A DNA stretch of 64,000 bases, taken from positions 20,504 to 84,503 of the forward strand of contig JBLNBZ010000044.1 of assembly GCA_050260355.1 (NCBI GenBank). Direction: 5' to 3'. Below are positions 1 to 8,425 of this stretch, piece by piece; the first letter of the stretch is position 1, and each line of letters begins with the position of its first letter. The stretch is from CADEFX01 sp050260355. GTDB lineage: Bacteria > Pseudomonadota > Alphaproteobacteria > Rhizobiales > Hyphomicrobiaceae. The notes beneath the pieces were generated by a model. The model did not search any database, was not told the DNA's origin, and saw only the letters and a list, made by a program, of their open reading frames with translations. The translations under genes were made by a program, and so were the position numbers.

Positions 1-1543
1 TGCGCGGCACCTTGAAGCGCGCCATGTTCGCGCGGCAGTAGTCGATGATGTCCTGCTCGGACGTCGGCTTGGCATCCGGCTTGAGCGTCACGAACGCGCA
101 AGGGCTTTCGCCCCACTTGGGGTCGGCGCGCGCGACGACCGCGGCCTCCATGATCTCAGGGTGGCGATACAGCACCTCCTCGACCTCCAGAGAAGAGATG
201 TTCTCGCCCCCGGAGATGATGATGTCCTTCGAGCGGTCTTTCATGTCGATGTAGGCATCGGCATGCCAGACAGCGAGATCGCCCGAGTGATAGTAGCCGC
301 CGGCAAAGGCCTCATCCGTGGCTTTAGGATTCTTGAGATAGCCCTTCATCAGCGTGTTGCCGCGCAGCATGATCTCGCCAATCGTCGCCCCATCGCCCGG
401 CACCGGCTCGAGGCTTTCGGCATCGGCGACGATCATGCTGTCGATCATGACGTTGGGCACACCCTGGCGCGCCATCAGCGCATAGCGCTCCAGCGCGTCG
501 AGCGCGTTCCACTCGGACTTGTGCGCGCAGTAGGTCGAAGGACCGTAGCTCTCGGTCGTGCCGTAGAGATGCAGCACCTCGAAGCCCATCGCCTCCATGC
601 GCTCGATGACCACCGCCGGCGGAGCTGCACCACCGGTTGCCACCTTGGTGCGGACGGGCAGCGGCTTCTTCGCCTCCGCCGGCGCATGCACCAGCATGTT
701 GAGCACGATCGGCGCACCGCACATGTGCGTGACCTTGTGCTCTGCGATGAGATCGAAAATTCGCGCCGGCTCCACGCGCCGCAGGCAAACGTGCGTGCCG
801 CACGCGGCTGTAACCGCCCAGGTATAGGTCCAGCCGGAGCAGTGGAACATCGGCAGCGTCCACAGATACCGGCTCTCGTGGTCGAGCTTGAACGTCAGCG
901 CGTTGGCAAGCGCACCCAAATGCGCGCCGCGGTGGCTGTAGACCGCGCCCTTAGGGTTCCCGGTGGTGCCTGAAGTGTAGAGCAGGCAGATCGAATCCCA
1001 TTCGTCCTCGGGACCACTCCACGCAAACTCGGGATCCCCTGAGGCGATGAAGCCTTCGTACTCCACGCCGCCAAAGCTCGGCGCATCCCGTGTTTCGGGA
1101 TCGGCGATGTCGACGACGATCGGCCGCCGCGCGCCGAGCTTCTCCAAAGCCGGGGCGATGGTTGCATGGAACTCGCGGTCGGCCAGAAACAGCTTGGCCT
1201 CGCCGTGCTCCAGACAGAAGGCAATGGCGCCGGCATCGAGCCGGATATTGATCGGGTTGAGCACCGCACCGATCATGGGCACCGCGTAGTGCGCCTCCAG
1301 CATGGCGGGCACGTTGGGCGCCAGGATCGAGACAGTATCTCCGCGCTTGATGCCCGCCTTGGTCAGCGCGCTCGCCAGCCGGCGCGCCCGTGCATAGAAC
1401 TCGGCATAGGTGAAACTGCGGCTGCCGTGAATGACCGCCGTACGATCCGCAAAGAAGCATGCTGCCCGCGCCAGAAAGCTCACCGGCGTCAGAGGCACGT
1501 AGTTGGCCGGGCGCTTCCTAAGCTCAGGTCGATCTTCGGCCAT
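1..1543 (-). CDS. AMP-dependent acyl-CoA synthetase (C-terminus cut by window edge)
   Basis: The reading frame opens at an ATG (1541-1543) and stays open to the left edge, so only the last few dozen residues should be missing (about 514 of an expected 540-550). The protein begins MAEDRPELRKRPANY. It contains the adenylate-forming P-loop YTSGTTGNPKG (near 960-990) and a C-terminal domain with WGESPCAFV and ARFKVP, all typical of the ANL superfamily. Such enzymes activate a carboxylic acid with ATP and transfer it to CoA. The substrate cannot be read from the sequence. The SDR gene ends 15 bp upstream on the same strand, so the two are probably cotranscribed with the DUF1993 gene. Confidence 0.9.
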   Translation of the reverse strand, partial: MAEDRPELRKRPANYVPLTPVSFLARAACFFADRTAVIHGSRSFTYAEFYARARRLASALTKAGIKRGDTVSILAPNVPAMLEAHYAVPMIGAVLNPINIRLDAGAIAFCLEHGEAKLFLADREFHATIAPALEKLGARRPIVVDIADPETRDAPSFGGVEYEGFIASGDPEFAWSGPEDEWDSICLLYTSGTTGNPKGAVYSHRGAHLGALANALTFKLDHESRYLWTLPMFHCSGWTYTWAVTAACGTHVCLRRVEPARIFDLIAEHKVTHMCGAPIVLNMLVHAPAEAKKPLPVRTKVATGGAAPPAVVIERMEAMGFEVLHLYGTTESYGPSTYCAHKSEWNALDALERYALMARQGVPNVMIDSMIVADAESLEPVPGDGATIGEIMLRGNTLMKGYLKNPKATDEAFAGGYYHSGDLAVWHADAYIDMKDRSKDIIISGGENISSLEVEEVLYRHPEIMEAAVVARADPKWGESPCAFVTLKPDAKPTSEQDIIDYCRANMARFKVPR

Positions 1544-1558
1544 TCGCGATGCCCACCT

Positions 1559-2341
1559 CTAGACCATCGACAACAACAAACCGCCATCCACGCTGATCAC
1601 GGCGCCCGTCATGAACGAGCCGGCGTCAGAGGCCAGCAGCAGCAGCGGGCCGTCCAACTCCTCCAAGCGCCCCAGCCGTTCCATCGGCACCCTGGCGATA
1701 AGCCGCCTGCCGGCCTCGGTCTGGAAGAACGCGTCGTTCATCTCCGTCTCGCAGTAGCCCGGGGCAATGGCGTTGACGCGGATCTTGTCACGCGCGAGCT
1801 CGTAGGCGATCGCCTTGGTCATGTGAATGACGCCGGCCTTGGAGGCGGAATAGTGCGACAGCGTCTTGATCACGCCGAGGCCCAGCACCGACGCGATGTT
1901 GATGATCGAGCCGCCGCCGTGCGCCTTCATGCGGCGGGCGCCCTCCTGTGCGACGCGGAACACGCCGTCGAGGTTGACGCTCAGGACGCTGCGCCATTCC
2001 TCCTCTGTCATCTTGAGGAAGTAGGAGGGCACGGCAACGCCCGCATTGTTGACCAGAATCGTGATCGGCCCCAGTGCCGCCTCGCCTTCGGCAAAGGCAC
2101 GCTTCACCGAGGCGGGGTCGGTCACGTCGAGCGCGACCGCCGCAGCACTGCCTCCTGCGGCCTCGATCTCGCGCTTGAGCTCATCCAGGCGGTCGGTGCG
2201 CCGCGCCGCAACCACGACGCCGGCGCCAGCGCGGGCCAGTACGCCGGCGAAATGCTTGCCGAGTCCCGAGGAGGCCCCGGTAACGAGCGCCGTGCGCCCC
2301 TTCAGCGAGAAGATGCCCTCAGGCGTTGCCACCGGCTGCAC
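1559..2341 (-). CDS. SDR family NAD(P)-dependent oxidoreductase
   Basis: This is a short-chain dehydrogenase/reductase of about 260 residues. It shows the Rossmann glycine motif TGASSGLG, the NNAG motif and the catalytic YSASK motif. The start is uncertain. The chosen GTG at 2341 follows the DUF1993 stop (2349-2351) by 7 bp and leaves a normal N-terminus (VQPVATPEG). In-frame ATGs at 2389 and 2410 would overlap the upstream gene by 41-62 bp, and none of the candidates has a strong ribosome binding site. It lies between an acyl-CoA synthetase and a DUF1993 gene, which suggests oxidation or reduction of an acyl or alcohol intermediate. The substrate is unknown. Confidence 0.88.
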   Translation of the reverse strand: MQPVATPEGIFSLKGRTALVTGASSGLGKHFAGVLARAGAGVVVAARRTDRLDELKREIEAAGGSAAAVALDVTDPASVKRAFAEGEAALGPITILVNNAGVAVPSYFLKMTEEEWRSVLSVNLDGVFRVAQEGARRMKAHGGGSIINIASVLGLGVIKTLSHYSASKAGVIHMTKAIAYELARDKIRVNAIAPGYCETEMNDAFFQTEAGRRLIARVPMERLGRLEELDGPLLLLASDAGSFMTGAVISVDGGLLLSMV

Positions 2342-2348
2342 GGCGCGG

Positions 2349-2855
2349 TCAGAACGCCCCGAGGTAGTCGCGCTTGCCGATTTCGACACCATTGTGCCGC
2401 AGGATGTCATACGCCGTGGTTACATGAAAGAAGAAGTGCGGGAAGGCGTGGGTGAGCAGATAAGCCTGGCCCTTGAGCGTGACCGGCTTCTTGGCAATGG
2501 TGAGGTTGATGTCGCGGGTCTCCGACCCGTCGATGTCTGCCGGCTTGAGCTGAGCCAGGAAGTCGATCGACTTCTTGAGGCGCCCCTTCAGATCGGCAAA
2601 AGAGGCCTCGTTGTCCTCCCACTTCGGGATCTCCTGGCCGGCGAGGCGGGCAGCCGCCCCCTTGGCGAAATCCGAGACGAGCTGGACCTGCCGCTTGAGC
2701 GGAAACATGTCGGGCGCCAGCCGGGCGTTGATCAGCACCTCGGGCTCGATCTTCTTGGCGGCCGCATGCGCCTCGGCCTTCTCCAGGACCGCCGTCAGAT
2801 TGGTCATCATGCGCTGAAAAACCGGCACCGAAATCTGATACATCGAAAGAGACAT
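2349..2855 (-). CDS. DUF1993 domain-containing protein
   Basis: The 168-residue protein matches the DUF1993 family in length and layout: an N-terminus resembling MSLSMYQISVPVFQ, a central segment LINARLAPDMFPL, and a histidine-containing end HAFPHFFFHVTTAYDILRH. The family has a DinB-like four-helix look and no settled function. It has no signal peptide or membrane segment, so it is probably cytoplasmic. It is the first gene of the leftward group DUF1993-SDR-acyl-CoA synthetase, with only a few bases before the SDR gene. Confidence 0.85.
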   Translation of the reverse strand: MSLSMYQISVPVFQRMMTNLTAVLEKAEAHAAAKKIEPEVLINARLAPDMFPLKRQVQLVSDFAKGAAARLAGQEIPKWEDNEASFADLKGRLKKSIDFLAQLKPADIDGSETRDINLTIAKKPVTLKGQAYLLTHAFPHFFFHVTTAYDILRHNGVEIGKRDYLGAF

Positions 2856-2915
2856 GGCCCTGCCTTGCTCGAGCTGCTCGCGGAAAGGGACGCCGCGGCG
2901 TTCCTTTCCAGTCCT

Positions 2916-3941
2916 TTACTTCATGAGACCATTGTCCGTCATCCATTTCTGCACCAGCTCCGCGATCTCATCGGAGTTGGTATCCATCATCATCATGTGG
3001 CCGTTGCCCTTGATTCCCTTCTCGGGGAGGGACACCAGGTCGATCTTGGCGCCCATGCCTGAAAGCGCCTTGTGGTATTTGTGGGAAGCTTGGCTCAGTT
3101 TCACCCACAGCTCGCTCTGCGGGATGAAGTCGCCCCACACGATCAGCTGCGGCACGTCCTTGACGGAGGCGACGTTGGCCTTGTCAGGGTCTGGCGCGCC
3201 CGATGGCTCGACGGCCACCAGCCCCTTGACCTTATCCGGCGCGGTCAGCGCTGCATTGAAGGCGAAATTGCCGCCCTGGCTGTGCACAACGATGACGCAC
3301 GGGCAGACCTTGGCGACCAGCGCATTGTAGGCGGCTTGTGTCGGCGCATCGTTGCTGACCCAGCGCGGGACGCTCTGCATGGCGAACGTGTCGAACGCCT
3401 CGATGGGAAACCTTTGCCCCGGCAATGCCTTGCGCTGCGCCGGATCGGTGGCGTAGGAGCCATCGGCGCCAATTCGGAAGGCCTCCCAGGCTTCTTTTTT
3501 CGTGCGGAAGACGGGTTCGCCCTTGTACACCTCGGGGTAGCGCGACCACGATGCGCGCCCGCGCTCGACCGCGTCCGAGACGTAGACGTCGTGGCCGGCG
3601 TTGATGAAAAACATCTGCCAGCCCGGCTTGCCGTCGGGCTTGGTCTCCCAGGTCACGCCGGTAAGCCCCCCGCCGTGCCACATCAGCAGCGGATAACGCG
3701 CCTTCGGATTGGTGAGCTTCACGTACTGGACGTACATCTGCCCGGTATGGAAGTCGCCGTTGGGGTCCATTTTCGTGGGGGGACCGCCGGCCGTATAGAC
3801 AAGCTCCTTGACGGGAAGACCTGACAGCGTGAGCTGCTGGCCTCCGACATGGAAGCTGCCGATCTCCTTGACGTCTGCTGCGAATGCTTGCGCACTCGAT
3901 AGTGCCAGGAGGAGCGCGGCCCCTCCGTTCAGTACCTTCAT
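2916..3941 (-). CDS. Secreted alpha/beta-hydrolase
   Basis: This is a 341-residue hydrolase with an N-terminal signal peptide (MKVLNGGAALLLALSSAQA, cleavage near AFA). It has an oxyanion-type HGGG motif and a nucleophile elbow HSQGG (G-x-S-x-G variant with His in the first place). A C-terminal GHMMMMD segment can supply the catalytic His. The start at 3941 is supported by a perfect AGGAGG box 6 bp upstream; an open frame further upstream has no such support. It is probably periplasmic and acts on an ester or similar bond, substrate unknown. It is read leftward, divergent from the UxaA-type genes. Confidence 0.85.
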   Translation of the reverse strand: MKVLNGGAALLLALSSAQAFAADVKEIGSFHVGGQQLTLSGLPVKELVYTAGGPPTKMDPNGDFHTGQMYVQYVKLTNPKARYPLLMWHGGGLTGVTWETKPDGKPGWQMFFINAGHDVYVSDAVERGRASWSRYPEVYKGEPVFRTKKEAWEAFRIGADGSYATDPAQRKALPGQRFPIEAFDTFAMQSVPRWVSNDAPTQAAYNALVAKVCPCVIVVHSQGGNFAFNAALTAPDKVKGLVAVEPSGAPDPDKANVASVKDVPQLIVWGDFIPQSELWVKLSQASHKYHKALSGMGAKIDLVSLPEKGIKGNGHMMMMDTNSDEIAELVQKWMTDNGLMK

Positions 3942-4209
3942 GGCTTCCTCCTGCTCGAGCTCTTGTCGTTGAGGTCTTTGGATCGGCACGCCGGTCTGGC
4001 ATGAGCCACGGCACACGCGATCGGTCGGTAGACTGTCGATCGATCAACGCAAGATTGAGGCATGCGCCGTCTTGCCGTCGCGCAGCCCGTGCTTTCCAAC
4101 TTGATCTTGGTGCCTGCCGGGGCTTCTATAGGCTCCCAACCTGACGCACTCGCCTGACGCCCTGCCCAGGTAAGCGCCAGCTCAGAAAATCAATGAAGGG
4201 GGAAGCCGC

Positions 4210-4497
4210 GTGGCCGCTCCACACTTTCTGGTTCATAGTCCCAAGGATAACGTCGGCGTCGTCGTCGTGGAAGGGTTGAAAGCCGGCACGGAGATGCTCG
4301 GCGTCATCACGGAGAACGACACGACCATCAAGGTGACGGCCCGGCACGACATCCCGATCGGCCACAAGGTCGCCCTCAAAGACCTGAAGAGCGGCGAAAC
4401 CGTCATCAAATATGGCCAGGACATCGGCAAGATGGTCGGCAACGCCGCCAAGGGCGAGCACGTCCACGTCCACAATCACAAAACCAAGCGCTGGTAG
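4210..4497 (+). CDS. UxaA-family lyase, small (SAF-domain) subunit; SuyA-like
   Basis: This 95-residue protein consists of a single SAF domain, the N-terminal piece of altronate/galactarate dehydratases when they are split into two genes. Visible hallmarks are HDIPIGHKVALKDL and the end HVHNHKTKRW. It starts with GTG behind AAGGGGGA. The large subunit begins 10 bp downstream, so the two form one enzyme. The split arrangement is shared by altronate/galactarate dehydratase relatives and by (R)-sulfolactate sulfo-lyase (SuyAB). I lean towards SuyA by general resemblance but cannot prove it. Confidence 0.85.
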   Translation: MAAPHFLVHSPKDNVGVVVVEGLKAGTEMLGVITENDTTIKVTARHDIPIGHKVALKDLKSGETVIKYGQDIGKMVGNAAKGEHVHVHNHKTKRW

Positions 4498-4507
4498 GCA
4501 GGTAGCC

Positions 4508-5710
4508 ATGGCCGCAAAAAAGAACGGAAAGTCGAGCGCCCAGAGCAATCTGTCCTTCTGGGGATGGCGGCGCGAGAACAAGCGTGTCGGCGTCAGGAAC
4601 CACGTCGTCATCCTGCCGCTCGACGACCTGTCGAACGCGGCCTCGGAGGCCGTCGCCAACAACATCAAGGGCACGCTGGCGCTGCCGCATCATTACGGCC
4701 GCCTCCAGTTCGGCGAGGACCTGGATCTCCACTTCCGCACGCTGATCGGCACCGGCTCAAACCCGAACGTTGCCGCGGTGGTGGTCATCGGCATCGAGGA
4801 CGGCTGGACGAAGCGCGTCGTCGACGGCATCGCCAAGACCGGCAAGCCGGTGGTGGGCCTCGGCATCGAGGGGCACGGCGACATCGCGACCATCGCCAAG
4901 GCGTCCTACAAGGCCAAGGAATTCCTGCAGTGGGCCTCCGAGCTCAAGCGCGAGGAATGCGGCATCGAGGAGCTGTGGGTCTCGACCAAGTGCGGCGAGA
5001 GCGACACCACGACCGGGCTCGGCTCGTGCCCGACCGTCGGCAATATGTATGACAAGCTGATCCCCGAGGGCATCACCGGCGTATTCGGAGAGACAACCGA
5101 GATCACCGGTGCCGAGCACCTCTGCCGCGAGCGCGCCATCAACAAGGCCGTCGGCGACAAGTGGTACAAGGTGTGGAAGGCCTACCAGGACGAGGTGATT
5201 GAGGCGCACAAGGTCGATGACCTGTCGGAGAGCCAGCCGACCAAGGGCAACATCGCCGGCGGGCTTTCCTCGATCGAGGAGAAGGCGCTCGGCAACCTCG
5301 AGAAGATCGGCAGGACCTGCCGCTACATCGACGTGCTGGCGCCGGCCGAGACGCCCGCCAAGGGCCCCGGCCTCTATTACATGGACACCTCCTCGGCGGC
5401 GGCGGAGTGCGTCACGCTGATGGCGGCGGCCGGTTTCGTCGTTCACACCTTCCCGACAGGGCAGGGCAACGTCATCGGCAATCCGATCCTGCCGGTCATC
5501 AAGATCTCGGCCAATCCGAAGACCGTGCGCACCATGAGCGAGCATATCGACCTTGACGTGACCGGCATTCTCCGCCGCGACCTGACGCTGGACGCTGCCG
5601 GCGACGCCTTGATCGACATGATCATACGAACGGCGAACGGGCGCCTGACGGCAGCCGAGGCGCTTGGCCACCGCGAGTTCGTGATGACCAAGCTTTATCG
5701 CAGCGCGTAG
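4508..5710 (+). CDS. UxaA-family lyase, large subunit; SuyB-like
   Basis: This 400-residue catalytic subunit of a UxaA-type lyase has an N-terminal RVGVRNH segment, a cysteine motif KCGESDTTTGLGSC and GGLSSIEEKALGN. The C-terminal half carries FPTGQGNVIGNP and NPKTVRTMSEH. Cys and acidic residues of these motifs bind the metal in this family. The ATG at 4508 follows GGCAGGTAGCC. The motif KCGESDTTTGL and the end LYRSA look more like sulfolactate sulfo-lyase beta (SuyB) than altronate dehydratase, which usually has KCGGSD. This is recollection of the family, not a search. The enzyme would remove sulfite or water from a 2-hydroxy acid. Confidence 0.85.
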   Translation: MAAKKNGKSSAQSNLSFWGWRRENKRVGVRNHVVILPLDDLSNAASEAVANNIKGTLALPHHYGRLQFGEDLDLHFRTLIGTGSNPNVAAVVVIGIEDGWTKRVVDGIAKTGKPVVGLGIEGHGDIATIAKASYKAKEFLQWASELKREECGIEELWVSTKCGESDTTTGLGSCPTVGNMYDKLIPEGITGVFGETTEITGAEHLCRERAINKAVGDKWYKVWKAYQDEVIEAHKVDDLSESQPTKGNIAGGLSSIEEKALGNLEKIGRTCRYIDVLAPAETPAKGPGLYYMDTSSAAAECVTLMAAAGFVVHTFPTGQGNVIGNPILPVIKISANPKTVRTMSEHIDLDVTGILRRDLTLDAAGDALIDMIIRTANGRLTAAEALGHREFVMTKLYRSA

Positions 5711-5750
5711 GGCTCTCACCCCTAGCCTCGCAAGCAAGGGCAGTCGTGCC

Positions 5751-6347
5751 ATGAGATCGAGCTTGCGGCTGGTGACGCCCTCGCTCGACCTTCTGTCGTC
5801 CTATACGGCGGCGCTCGAGACAGGCTGGTCGCCCAATAACGTCACGAACGTGTCCGGCGAGCAGCTCGCCGCGATCCACCGGGACCCCGCAGCGTTTATT
5901 GACGACCTTCTGCGCCAAGGCGGCACGATCACGCTTCCCGACGGCATGAAGGTCCCCAAGCTGCCGTTCATTACGCGCTGGATGTCGGACGGAGAGTTCT
6001 GCGGACAGATATCGCTGCGCTGGCAGCCTGGAACCGATGCGCTCCCGCCCTACGTGCTCGGCCATGTCGGATACGCGGTCGTGCCGTGGAAGCAGCGGCG
6101 GGGCTATGCCACCGAGGCGCTGCGATTGATGCTCGAGGAGGCACGCGGCGCCGGCCTCGGCCGGCTCGAGATCACGACCGATTCTCAGAACGCGGCCTCC
6201 CGCCGCGTTATCGAGAGGAACGGCGGCGAGCTCGTGGAAGAGTTCGTCAACGACCGCTATGGTCCCGACATCAGACTGCGCTATGTCGTTCGACTGCGGC
6301 GGGACGGACAGCACAGATACGCCGCAACCCGGAGCGAAAGCTTATGA
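5751..6347 (+). CDS. GNAT family N-acetyltransferase
   Basis: This 198-residue acetyltransferase shows the acetyl-CoA binding pattern of GNAT proteins: a GHVGYAVVPWKQRRGYATEA segment (motif A, R/Q-x-x-G-x-A type) followed by ITTDSQNAASRRVIERNGG. It resembles the RimJ/RimL and COG3981 branch. The stop codon overlaps the start of the next gene (ATGA), so the two are translationally coupled. The acceptor is unknown; a role in the acid-catabolism cluster is only suggested by position. Confidence 0.85.
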   Translation: MRSSLRLVTPSLDLLSSYTAALETGWSPNNVTNVSGEQLAAIHRDPAAFIDDLLRQGGTITLPDGMKVPKLPFITRWMSDGEFCGQISLRWQPGTDALPPYVLGHVGYAVVPWKQRRGYATEALRLMLEEARGAGLGRLEITTDSQNAASRRVIERNGGELVEEFVNDRYGPDIRLRYVVRLRRDGQHRYAATRSESL

Positions 6348-7516
6348 AGATCACGCGCATCCGCGACGCCGTGGCCCCGATCCCATCCGCCATGCGCAAC
6401 GCCGCCATCTCCTTCGACAAGATGACGATCAGCGTGCTGGCGATCGAGACCGACGTGGTGCGCCACGGCAAGCCGATCATCGGCTATGGCTTCTGCTCGA
6501 ACGGCCGCTACGCGCAGTCCGGCATCATCCGCGAGCGGCTCGCGCCCCGCATCCTCGAGTGGGACCCCAAGAAGCTGCTGGCGGCTGACGGCGAGAACTT
6601 CGATCCGTTTGCGATCTGGAATGCCATGATGAGCAACGAGAAGCCGGGTGGGCACGGGGATCGTGCCTATGCCGCCGGCGGCATCGACATGGCGATCTGG
6701 GACATCGTCGCCAAGGTCGAGGGCAAGCCGCTCTGGCGCGTCCTCTCCGAGCGCTTTAATGGCGGCAAGTTCGACGAGCGCGTCCTGGTCTACTCGGGAG
6801 GCGGCTACTACTATCCAGGCAAGGAGCGCGAAGGGATTCAGGACGAGATGCGCAAGGCGCGCGATCTCGGCTACCGGCTGCTCAAGATGAAGATCGGCGG
6901 CGCTCCCCTCGACGTGGATCTCAAGCGCATCGAGTGGGTGATGGAGGTCGCGGGCGGCGGAGACAATGTGGCTGTAGACGCCAACGGGCGGCTGGACCTG
7001 GAGACAGCGCTCGCCTACGCGCGCGCCATCGCGCCGCTCGGCCTGTGCTGGTTCGAGGAGCCGGTCGATCCGTTGGACTACCAAGCGCATGCGGTCCTGT
7101 GCGACGCCACCGATGTGCCGATCGCCACCGGTGAAAACCTGTTCTCGGTCCAGGACTTCCGCAATCTCCTGCGCCACGGCGGCATGCGCCCACACAAGGA
7201 CTGGCTGCAGCCGGACCCGTCGCTCTGCTACGGGCTGACCGAAAACCTGCGCATCCTCGACATGGCGGAGCGCATGGGCTGGTCGCGCCGGCGTTGCGTG
7301 CCGCACGGCGGGCATCAGCTCGGCCTGAACATGGCCGCCGGACTGCAGCTCGGCGGCTCGGAGAGCTATCCGGGCGTGTTCCAACCCTACGGCGGCTTCG
7401 CCGACGAGATCCCGGTGATCGACGGATACACCAAGCTTCCCGATGCGCCCGGCATCGGGATGGAGCTCAAGTCCAAGATGATGGACGATCTGCGACGGCG
7501 CCTGGAGCTGGGCTAA
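6344..7516 (+). CDS. D(-)-tartrate dehydratase-like enolase-superfamily enzyme
   Basis: This 390-residue member of the mandelate racemase subgroup resembles the characterised D(-)-tartrate dehydratase of Bradyrhizobium along its whole length. Shared-looking segments include NEKPGGHG, GGYYYPGK, the base motif KMKIGG, VDANGR and WFEEPVDPLDY for metal binding, ATGENLFS, and the catalytic-His segment PHGGHQ. The family abstracts the alpha-proton of a carboxylate and loses water; for D-tartrate the product is oxaloacetate. It overlaps the GNAT gene by 4 bp. The substrate assignment is by resemblance and needs a family tree. Confidence 0.88.
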   Translation: MKITRIRDAVAPIPSAMRNAAISFDKMTISVLAIETDVVRHGKPIIGYGFCSNGRYAQSGIIRERLAPRILEWDPKKLLAADGENFDPFAIWNAMMSNEKPGGHGDRAYAAGGIDMAIWDIVAKVEGKPLWRVLSERFNGGKFDERVLVYSGGGYYYPGKEREGIQDEMRKARDLGYRLLKMKIGGAPLDVDLKRIEWVMEVAGGGDNVAVDANGRLDLETALAYARAIAPLGLCWFEEPVDPLDYQAHAVLCDATDVPIATGENLFSVQDFRNLLRHGGMRPHKDWLQPDPSLCYGLTENLRILDMAERMGWSRRRCVPHGGHQLGLNMAAGLQLGGSESYPGVFQPYGGFADEIPVIDGYTKLPDAPGIGMELKSKMMDDLRRRLELG

Positions 7517-7635
7517 AGGCCATTGCGTGCGCCGGCGCGATGGTCAGCATGGTCAGCCCTTGTCTTGCCGCAAGCTCATCGTCAAAGTCAGGCTTCGGCC
7601 GTACGCTACGGCGACAGCCTGGGGACGATGACCTG

Positions 7636-8409
7636 ATGCGCGCGCCACGCTTTCGGAGCTTGCAGAGCCTGGCCCTCCATCCGGCAGCGGCAATCGTGGT
7701 TGCGCTGCTCGCAGCCCCAGCTGCGGCACAGGGAATGCGGACCGAGGTGCCCTATTCGGTAAAGGGTGTCGCCGCAAATGACGTGCTCAACATTCGGGAC
7801 ATGCCTGGCGGCGAGCAGATCATCGGCCGCATACCGTCTGACGGTCGCGGCATCATCGCGCTCGGACCGCGGGTCAAGACGAGCGGAGGCACCTGGGCGC
7901 AGATCCGTTACGGAACGATCACCGGCTGGGTGAACGTGCGCTTCCTTGCGCCAGGTAGCTTGACCTCCTCCAGCGTGGGCACGGCCGCTTTGACGGCTCG
8001 CGCTCCGGCGCGGGCGGAGCGGTTCAACGGCGCCTGGAGGCATCCGCGCTGGAACGTGACTATCGATGGCGATGAGATCGCTCTGGCGGCGGTGCCGGCC
8101 GGAGATCGTCCGTCGCGGGTGTTGGCCGCGGGGAGCCGGGACTGCGGCGATGTCTATGAGCGGGACTTGGCAAGCCTTGCCGTCGAGGAGATCCCGGCCA
8201 CGTTCACCGACCCCCGATTTTATTCCTGGGCGCGCTCCTCGACACGCGACCAATCCGTCGCGCTGCTGGTGGTGACCTGCGGCTCGCCATCGCATCGCTA
8301 CTTCTTCTTCCTGACCGAGCAGCAGAAAATGCTCGTTGCCGAGTGGGATGAGCACGGCTGGCTCATGTACGAGGAGTTCGAGCACGGTCTGCGGCACGTA
8401 GGCCGCTGA
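7636..8409 (+). CDS. Secreted SH3-domain protein
   Basis: This 257-residue protein has an N-terminal signal peptide (start MRAPRFRSLQ, hydrophobic run to AAPAAAQG). A bacterial SH3 domain follows at about residues 35-100 (NIRDMPGGEQIIGRIP, then GWVNVRFL). The C-terminal half carries two Cys (SRDCGD and VTCGSP) that could form a disulfide in the periplasm. The start was chosen to fit the signal peptide; the open frame begins earlier without support. Such domains often bind cell wall or ligands, but no function can be assigned. Confidence 0.75.
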   Translation: MRAPRFRSLQSLALHPAAAIVVALLAAPAAAQGMRTEVPYSVKGVAANDVLNIRDMPGGEQIIGRIPSDGRGIIALGPRVKTSGGTWAQIRYGTITGWVNVRFLAPGSLTSSSVGTAALTARAPARAERFNGAWRHPRWNVTIDGDEIALAAVPAGDRPSRVLAAGSRDCGDVYERDLASLAVEEIPATFTDPRFYSWARSSTRDQSVALLVVTCGSPSHRYFFFLTEQQKMLVAEWDEHGWLMYEEFEHGLRHVGR

Positions 8410-8425
8410 CGGCGGGGGGCGGGCA